A stretch of DNA of 64,000 bases, taken from the NCBI GenBank assembly GCA_003313425.1, contig NHZP01000090.1:1-64000 (forward strand). Direction: 5' to 3'. A model generated the notes under the pieces. It saw only the letters and a list, made by a program, of their open reading frames with translations. It ran no database searches and was not told the DNA's origin. Positions 57,071 to 64,000 of this stretch are shown piece after piece (positions within the stretch are counted from its first letter, which is position 1; each line of letters starts with the position of its first letter). Position numbers and translations under genes: made by a program. Source of the stretch: Pseudopyrenochaeta lycopersici (lineage: Eukaryota; Ascomycota; Dothideomycetes; Pleosporales; Pseudopyrenochaetaceae).

Positions 57071-57274
57071 TATAATAGGCTGCGCCCTTTAAGTAGGAGA
57101 AGCTTTACTACTATCGCACAGGGAAAGAACTCCTTAATCTCTTCTACCCCCTTTTCTTATTAGCTTATATAAGTTAGCAGCTAGAGGAGTACGTTCCTCT
57201 TTACTTATATAAACATATATATATATCCTCTAAGGATACCTATAACCTCTTCTCTATCTTTCTCCTTCTGTAGT
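57071..57274 (+). repeat. 3' LTR of the Gypsy element, first part (continues at 62457-62507)
   Basis: Matches 51630-51834; interrupted after CTTCTGTAGT by the Copia element, whose 5-base target GTAGT is repeated before the remainder at 62457-62507. Confidence 0.75.
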
Positions 57275-57437
57275 TGTCAGAATTTTAATGAATGTGTTGG
57301 TCAGAAAATTGATTATTTATTTATTGTTGTTCTGTCTGTTCTTTTTTATAGCTCCTCTGCTTCCAGAGGTTCCGTAGATCGCAATAGTTATTAGTCCTAC
57401 TATTTATTACTCTTTCCTTATATTTAATAATCTGACA
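57275..57437 (-). repeat. 3' LTR of the Copia element
   Basis: 163 bases; carries more A/T at the variable sites than its partner (for example CTTCCAGAGG against CTTCCGGAGG), a RIP-type bias. Confidence 0.9.
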
Positions 57438-57599
57438 CACCCCCTCAGCTTAGAGTAATCTTCTAAGCTGTTAAAAACTTATATCTTATGCGATTGTTAG
57501 ATCCTCTATTTAAGTCTGTATGTCTTTAAGTTTTAACTCTTTTGCTAAGGCTGGTTTCTTGTTTACCAGTCCTAATTGATTAAGAAAGTTCTCCTATTT

Positions 57600-60500
57600 G
57601 TTTGAGGGCAGCGCTTTAGTAAGTCTATCTGCTATCATTTGCGAGGACTTTACGTATTTAACTTAAATTCGTCTAAGTAATATTTCCTGTCGTAGCTAGT
57701 AATTGTAGATGTCTATATATCGAAGTTTAGTTTAGAGTTTTGCAATCTCTTCCGTCACAAGTCAAATTATCTATGTATTGTCGCATTAAATTGTAATAGT
57801 TGACTCTGGTAAGGATATCTGGAGCTCCTTAAGAAGTCGCGAGGTAAAGATAGCTTCCTTTGCTACTTAGGAGAGTGCGAGCAGTTCTGCTTCAGTTGTT
57901 AAGGTAGTAACCGTGTCCTGTTTACTTACTCTCTAGGTAATAAGACTACTAAATAGCTTAATTACATAACCTTGCGAACTCTTTCTATCGACTGTGTTAT
58001 TAGCAAATAATGCATCGCTAGCTACTTTAAGCTTATCGCCTCCTCCTAATTAGAGTGCTCTTAATTTTATCGCTGTAAGGTAGAGCAGGACTCTGTTAGC
58101 AGCCTCCTAATGCTCCGTGCCAGGGTTAACGAGGAAGCGTGCAAGGCGCGATATTGCGAAGGCGATATCTGGTTGTGTTATAACAGCGGTAAATAGTAAG
58201 GAACTAATCTTACGCTAGTATTTGTTAACTTCTAAAGGTAATGCTAATCCCTCGCGTGGCTGGAGTTTAACGCTTACTATTAGGGTATCATATCGGACAT
58301 CTTTCCTATCTGCAAGTCTGCTAATTTTGTTAGCATAGGCTAACTAGGAGAGTTAAATTAATCGTTATTCTCGGTCTCTGATAACTTTAACGCCAAGGAA
58401 CTATTGCAAGTCTTCTCCTCCTGTAAAGGTATATCTTTCTTAAAGAGCCTTAATAGCTTGTTAAGCTTCTACCTCCTTCTTCTAGTAATAGGCTAAGATA
58501 ATGTTATTAACGTAAAAGAAGATAATAATGCTATCCTTAATTATGCAGCAGGCCTTATATAGCACTTATTTAAAGCCTAGTTTAGTAAAGGTTAAGATAA
58601 ATTCTTTCTGCTATAGGAGCGGTGAAATTTGAAGACTGTAAAGTGCCTTTTTAAGCTTAAGGATTGTTCTGGGCTTCTGGTATCCTCGTGGCATTCTTAT
58701 ATAGATTTCTCTATCTATTATTATATACACGAATGCGTTAGTAACGTTGTACTGTTTAAGTTTAAGGTTGAACTTGGCAGCGATTGCCATGAGCATTTAA
58801 AAAGACCTGCTAGCTAACGTAGCTGCGTATATGTCTTATAACGTGATGTTTCGTTACTAATTACTATAAACGACAAGTTATACTTTGTATTTAATAAGGT
58901 GATGGTGTTTATCTAATTTGTAGGTATACACCTATATGCAGTCTCATATTTAGTAACCTCTCTGTTTAATAGGAGTAATTAGTACTTCAGCCTAGGACTT
59001 TATTTGTTTATAGCTCCTTAGGTGTTCTTATTCAGCTTCCTTAAATATTTTGTGCAGAGGATAATCTTTAAGCTTTAAGTAAGTCGTCAGCAGAGGTAGT
59101 AATTAGTTTTAGTAAGGCTTCACCCCCTTTTCTAGTATTCTCTTTAGCTATGCCTTATTAATAGGATTACTTTCGTGTTCCCCTACGTGCCCTGCTTAAG
59201 TGCTAGCTATAAATGCTGCTGCCTATAGTTCTATTTTCGACGAGCCATGTGTCGTCGTGCTATTAGCTTCAAGTTTGTTAGCCTACGCCTAGCTAAGGAT
59301 AGCTACAGGTAGCGGAGTGTCTGGCGGCGTTGGGTATGAGTCTATTACTTTTCTACTTTAGTAACCTCTTAACTTTTAACCTTGTAGACTTAAACTCTCT
59401 CCTAATATTGTATTATCTTTGTAGAACAACCTAGTCTTAGGCTGTTCCTGTCGCAGTAGTGTAGGTAGTTTAATCGTTTTCACCTACATTACAATCTCGT
59501 GCAGGGTATTATGTATAAGGTTGTCTATAAGGTCTTCTGTTTTGCCGCTAAACACTACGCTTTTATTAAAGACTACGTCTCTTATGCTAATAACTTTAGC
59601 TAGTAACAGGATCTAAACTTAGTAGATGTTTGTAGATTAATAGCTAATAAGATAGCTAATCTAGGCTTTTGGATCTAAGCGTTGCAGTTGCGACTTTCCT
59701 TAGTGGGTATTGTTAGTCATTATAAATGCCTTGCAGCTATATGCTTTAAGATGAGCTTAGTTTAGTTTCTATAGTCTAGTAACAATACTATTTATAGCAG
59801 CGACCCTTGTAAAGAATACCTTATATAGGCTTTTCTAGCAGTTTAAGTAGTTCGGCGTTCTATTGTAAAGGTATACTGCTGCTCTTATAATTTCTAGCTA
59901 TAGTTCCTAAGGGAGATTAGCATCTAGTTGTATCGTGCGTGCCTTTTCTTTATTACACCCCCTAAGCGTTCTCCTCCGCTATTCTGTAATTAGGTATTAG
60001 GAGCAGAAGGCTTAACCTTTATGCCTTTAGACGTGAACTATCTTTTAACTTCTAGCTTGACAGTTACTATCTTGTTATCCGTCTTAATTACTTTTACAGA
60101 AATATTAAACTGCGTATATAGGAAGTAAGTAAAATTATCTAGTAATTAAATAATAGATCGTGCTGGTCTGTTGTTAGTAAAGTAGAAATCCTAGTTATAT
60201 GCCGAGAATCAGTTAGTGATCAGCATTTAGCTCTTTTCCTTTGAGTAGCTCCCGACTTCGTAGTCGTGAAAGTCGATCGCGATTTATTCTCCTAGTCCTT
60301 CTTTGCTCAGTTAAGGTTCTCTGCGGATCCTGCGCTTTAATTTAGCTCTCCTACATGCGTCGCACTCGACTGTAGTAACGCCTTTAATGCGCACCCCCTT
60401 AGATTGTTAGACTAGGTGTTTGATCGCTGCGGGCCTTAGGTGCCCTAGGCGCTTATGCTATAGTATTGCACTTACTCTTTGTAGCGCCCGCTTAGTTCAA

Positions 60501-61600
60501 GAGTTGAATTAGGTGTGAAAGGCACTATCGTTTGCATCTGAATACTTAAGTACCTATTAGTCGTGTGCTTCCGTCAGGTATGCGATAATTGAGTTGTCCT
60601 ATCTCTGTAGTGTCGTTAGCTCTTGTTTATTATCCTACCAGATCCCCTGTCTTCTAAGTAGCCTGAATAACACCAGGTTACAGAGGAGGTTAGGACACCA
60701 AGCTACGTTATCAAGCCTTAGAGTATGCTTTCTTTCTGCTCCTTAGGTTTTAACGTACACTGTCCTATAGCCTTTAATCTAGACTTATGTATTGCCTGCC
60801 TAAATACAGTCTCCTATTACCGGCTCGCGAAGGTGTTTAATTTAATTAATATTATTGCAGATGTGTGCGGTTAAGCTGGAGTTAAGGATGAATGCATTCT
60901 TAAGTGGGTATTCTTGACTACTGGCATTAAACGTTAATGCGGCTATAACTGCTTTAGTAGTTGCTACAACACAACCTTCTAGTTAATCTGTTGATAGGTC
61001 AGGAGTTTGTAATGTTTTAATGCGCGGCGTAATTAATTGTGATGTGGAGGAAAGGCGCAGTTTCTTAGCCTCTAGGCTTGATTCCTGTATCGCCCTCTAT
61101 AAGTTATTATTATTATTAATTTTATACTATACTAGTTTAGTAATACTTTAATTTAGCTTAAACTACTTAGGTACCTTATTAGTATACACGTAGTAACAGT
61201 CTAATAAGTTATAGCGCTGTCTATAAGCAGGACAATTATCTCCAGCTGCCGCTATATTCCTAATTAGGAACTGCTTAGATTTAGTTATTTAACTATTACG
61301 TTTTTGTTTCTGCCTAGGTTTCCCCTGGCTACCCTGTGAGGGGGCAGATAGCGCTCTTTCTAACACACTTAGGGTGTCCCCATTTTGTGTGCCCTGAACA
61401 GATGCACTATTAGAGACGTATGATGCTTCTCCCGCAGCAAAAGCGCTCTTCTGCGTGCCCTTTAATGGGTGGGATAGGCTCATGTGGTCGCGGAAGAGTT
61501 TCATCATCTTCTTCCTATTAATAGTCGTTCTGTCATATCCAGGACTGGAGAAGGTAGCTACCCATATTGGGGCCACCTTCGAGACAGCGCCTTTAGGGTT
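57600..61600 (-). pseudogene. Copia polyprotein relic
   Basis: In order on the minus strand: a gag-like open piece (61576-61289) ending in a basic tail; GAG-pre-integrase motif LWHKRLGHLRPAAIKHLV with VECDACRRAKLKRR (about 60480-60320); integrase remains (ITDRFSAY, VIKTDN, NSGGERLGGVIKKRHA, about 60240-59950); reverse transcriptase (58796-58611: KQYNVTNAF, YIRMPRGYQKP, KKALYSLQISPLL, the Copia RT pattern); RNase H (ALSWVAKEAIFTSRLL near 57860). Numerous stops. Confidence 0.75.
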
Positions 61601-62293
61601 TCAGCTCGGGTTGCTGCTCGATCGTACTCGGTCAGCCATGTTTCCCAATTGCTTAGGGTTCTCATTAGCCTAAGTGCAGCGTGGTACTTCTCTCGCGCTT
61701 TAGTTCGTTCTTCCTGTAGGTTAACACCTACCGTCTCCCGGAGGGAGGTTACCCATTCCCGGACTGACTTGCCCGACTCATAGTAGCTTAGTTGCAGATA
61801 AGGTGAGACAGTGGCTAGTATATGCTTAATCAGCTTCTCGTACTTTATCCTTTCTTCTTAATATTCTTTATCTAAGAGCTTGTACGATTTAAGGTGTATC
61901 TTATAGTCATCGCGGTCCTCTTTATATGCTTCCTGTCCACTCTAGGAGAGTTTAGAGATCCTTGTTAGAATAGTAGCAGAAGGAATCTCCTCTTATTATG
62001 TTAGTTGCGTGTTTCTGCGCGTTTAAGAGCTTAACGTAGTGCTCCTCGCCAAAACTATTGCTGCAGGTTAATAATCGGCAATGTTTAGTAATCGTGGAAC
62101 TATTAGCTTCCGTTTCGGTTCTTTAGTACCTTCTAGGTCGACAAGGGGCCAGTTCCTTAATGATTCGCACTTCATCTTAAACTGGCGGTACTAGGCCGTC
62201 CAGCTGTTGTAATTGGTTAGGACGACGGTCGCGTCCCTTGTGCTTAGGGTTACCATCGTTTCAGTATGTAATTAAGGCAGTAAGACTCTTAAT

Positions 62294-62456
62294 TGTCAGA
62301 ATTTTAATAAATGTGTTAGTCAGAAAATTAATTATTTATTTATTGTTGTTCTGTCTGTTCTTTTTTATAGCTCCTCTGCTTCCGGAGGTTCCGTAGATCG
62401 CAATAGTTATCGGTCCTACTATTTATCGCTCTTTCCTTGTATTTGACAATCTGACA
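62294..62456 (-). repeat. 5' LTR of the Copia element
   Basis: 163 bases, TGTCAG..CTGACA. The adjoining primer-binding site could not be matched to a tRNA by eye. Confidence 0.9.
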
Positions 62457-62507
62457 GTAGTATAGGATAAATGCACACTCGTTAGTTAGGCCTCTTCGCC
62501 TATAACA

Positions 62508-62828
62508 AAATTAATATTTAATCTTATTACAGTAGTATAATTTCTTATTTTATTACTAGAATATAGTTAGTAGTATTTTAGCCAACTAAAACTCTAAATA
62601 ATATTATTAAACTACTAGCTAAACTAATAAAAATATATATAGTAAGCTTAATAGTAATAGTAAAAGAAATAACACCTATAAATACTAATATCTAGTGCCA
62701 TAGTAATAAGAAATTTAGCCTTAAAATAATTCTAACTTTAGATTTTACTATACTATAAGAGAAACATGTAAAGTAAGTAACTTTCTTTTTTCTAGTAACA
62801 CTACTAATATTTTAAGAACACTATTAAC
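62508..62828. other. Eroded AT-rich DNA, no gene seen
   Basis: TA-rich with stops in all frames. Confidence 0.5.
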
Positions 62829-63219
62829 TGTTGTAAACAACGCGCTGTGACCTAGGGTACGGTAGGCTCACGTGCGCGCTGACGTAGGAGCTTACCCTGG
62901 AGAGACACGTACTTATGTGCACATTCACGGGCGCGCTCACGTGCGCGCTCACGTGCACGCTCACGTGCAAGCTGATGGGCAAGCTCACGCAGGAGAACAC
63001 CTGAAGGTAGACTCACGTGCTCGATCACGTGCGCGAGCACGTACGCGCTCACGCACGCGTACACGCTGCTCACGCTCCTACCGTATAATGGCCCCTGTAA
63101 TAGGCCGTGCTCAGCTCTCCTTTATATAGCTGGCTCTCCTAAGCCTCCTAGATAAAACAGTAGTCCATCTCATAGATTACCTGGGTAACTGTTGCCAAGC
63201 TCTCCCTTTTTCCTCCACA
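62829..63219 (-). mobile_element. Inverted copy of the CACGTG-rich solo LTR, 391 bp
   Basis: Reverse complement of the element at 54422-54800 with few differences, flanked by TTAAC on both sides (62824-62828, 63220-63224). Six CACGTG words and the TATA box are retained. Independent insertion of the same family. Confidence 0.9.
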
Positions 63220-63224
63220 TTAAC

Positions 63225-63680
63225 TTACTAACGTAAGCGGCAAGCGAAACGCCTAGGTAAGCGAAACGCCTACTCTACTAAGCTTTACAACTTTACACGT
63301 TAATAACTTAATCCTATAAAAAGCTACTACAGCTTAAAGTAGCGTAAATTAATCCTCTACTTCTACTATATCTTTCTTACACGTACACTTATTATATCCT
63401 GCCTCTCTATAAGTTTTATAGCGTTAGATACTTCTTATACTAGTACCTATTTAAGCTCTCTTTATATACCTCTCTACCTTAAGTTAAGTATTAATATCCC
63501 TCTAAGTAATTAAGTCCTCTCCCTCCCCCTTTAATAGGGTCCCTCCTTACTAGATCTACTTTTTCTTACACTTTTTCTGCTTAGAAGTAGCTCTATTTAC
63601 CTACCTAAGACTAGCTACTCTAGCTTCTAGTAATATATATAAGTATACTTTTAATATTAATTCTTTTTTAACTTATAATA
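63225..63680. other. Spacer with a 17-bp direct repeat
   Basis: AAGCGAAACGCCTA at 63242-63255 and again at 63259-63272; the rest is eroded AT-rich DNA without a gene. Confidence 0.4.
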
Positions 63681-63803
63681 TGTTAGCCAACACGGTTAGC
63701 TCCTTACGTGCTCTGTTATATAAGCATCCACAGGGTATATAGTTCCCTTGTGTCTTACTTAATAGGAATCAACCTAGTTCCTCCTGCCTGCTGCCCGCTA
63801 ACA
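63681..63803. mobile_element. 123-bp solo LTR
   Basis: TGTTAGCC..CGCTAACA with identical 5-base flanks TAATA (63676-63680, 63804-63808). A TATA-like TTATATAAGC lies at 63715-63724. Size fits small Copia or TRIM-type LTRs; family not identified. Confidence 0.75.
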
Positions 63804-64000
63804 TAATACTATCTTAATAATAGAATTAGGAGAGGAACTCTTACAGTTATAAATCCTCTTTATAATTAGTATTATTTAAGCTTCTATCTTTTAGGAGTTA
63901 CTAAGTATTTTAGGGTACTAGAGAGTAGGCCCTAGTAGAGGTAGTATTAGCGTATAAGGCTTTACCTTACGCTTTAATAGTACTACCTCTAGGCTATATA
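63804..64000. other. Eroded DNA to window end
   Basis: No feature seen. Confidence 0.4.

Larger units (their letters stand above)
57275..62456 (-). mobile_element. Complete Ty1/Copia LTR retrotransposon, dead
   Basis: Two 163-base direct repeats, 57275-57437 and 62294-62456, both TGTCAG..CTGACA, flanked by GTAGT on each side (57270-57274 and 62457-62461). A purine tract (GAGGGGGTG on the minus strand) abuts the left LTR, so transcription runs right to left. Element length 5182 bases, normal for Copia. LTR differences are transitions only. Confidence 0.9.
51630..62507 (+). mobile_element. Chromodomain Gypsy LTR retrotransposon, dead and invaded by later elements
   Basis: Two LTRs of the same family bound it: 51630-51879 and 57071-57274 joined to 62457-62507. 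They begin TGTAATGGGCTGCGCCC (TATAATAGG in the second, a RIP change) and end CGCCTATAACA. A purine tract GGAGGAGGAGGG precedes the 3' LTR, so the element is on the plus strand. Internal coding remains are integrase and chromodomain (54830-55860). The polymerase part is missing; net internal length is only about 2.8 kb after removing the pogo-type element and the solo LTR. A Copia element sits in the 3' LTR. No target duplication survives. Confidence 0.7.

Noticed and set aside
1..64000. Chromosome end / telomere
   Set aside because: No TTAGGG or CCCTAA array at either edge; only isolated occurrences.

Overview
The window looks like a repeat-rich, probably accessory or subtelomere-like, stretch of a filamentous ascomycete (Pezizomycotina) nuclear genome. 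Three things support this: short introns with GT..AG ends and CTAAC-type branch points; fungal families (a SAT4/PTH11-type membrane protein, DUF3431, OrsD zinc fingers, chromodomain Gypsy, Copia, pogo-type and hAT transposons); and massive C-to-T decay. Most old genes carry stops exactly where Trp (TGG) or Gln (CAA/CAG) is expected, the signature of repeat-induced point mutation (RIP). No telomeric TTAGGG array is present, so a subtelomeric position is not shown. Families are named from memory of conserved motifs; no search was run.

Left part (1-36.8 kb). A gene block appears once nearly intact (about 0.25-5.63 kb) and again in damaged copies (10.64-15.03 kb; and 22.96-23.52 plus 29.87-30.71 kb, split by about 6.3 kb of other relics). 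The block holds, in order: a 30-bp minisatellite; a secreted protein made of 55-residue repeats separated by Lys-Arg sites (minus strand, Kex2-processed-peptide style); a divergent secreted, probably GPI-anchored protein (plus strand); a small minus-strand ORF; and a cluster of palindromes built on TTGCCCC/GGGGCAA. Between the first two block copies sits the best-preserved long gene of the window, a 1463-codon minus-strand ORF (5979-10370). It has paired OrsD-type C2H2 fingers, a region matching a tyrosine recombinase fold (R749, K783, R872, H912, Y921) and C-terminal CxxC clusters, but no RecQ helicase between them. A RIP-ruined relative lies at 32.86-36.77 kb, and the C-terminal end of another at 1-245. 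Between the blocks lie relics of a small secreted protein, a membrane protein fused to DUF3431, and a long conserved hypothetical protein.

Middle (36.8-47.4 kb). A 4-kb RIP-ruined ORF of unknown family has related 60-bp sequences at both ends. It is followed by a GC-balanced, apparently single-copy island (about 42-47.3 kb). The island carries an intact five-exon SAT4/PTH11-like gene and a 190-bp hAT-type MITE with an 8-bp target duplication.

Right part (47.4-64 kb). This is a transposon graveyard: a hAT transposase relic; a chromodomain Gypsy element (51.63-62.51 kb) invaded by a pogo-type element with perfect 65-bp inverted repeats, by a 379-bp CACGTG-rich solo LTR and, inside its 3' LTR, by a complete but dead 5.18-kb Copia element; an inverted second copy of the CACGTG-rich solo LTR; and a 123-bp solo LTR. 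Target duplications make the nesting order readable.

The main candidate for something undescribed is the association of a helicase-less OrsD/tyrosine-recombinase-like protein with a repeated cassette of secreted-protein genes and palindrome clusters. It may be a large mobile or recombining genomic module, but that is inference.
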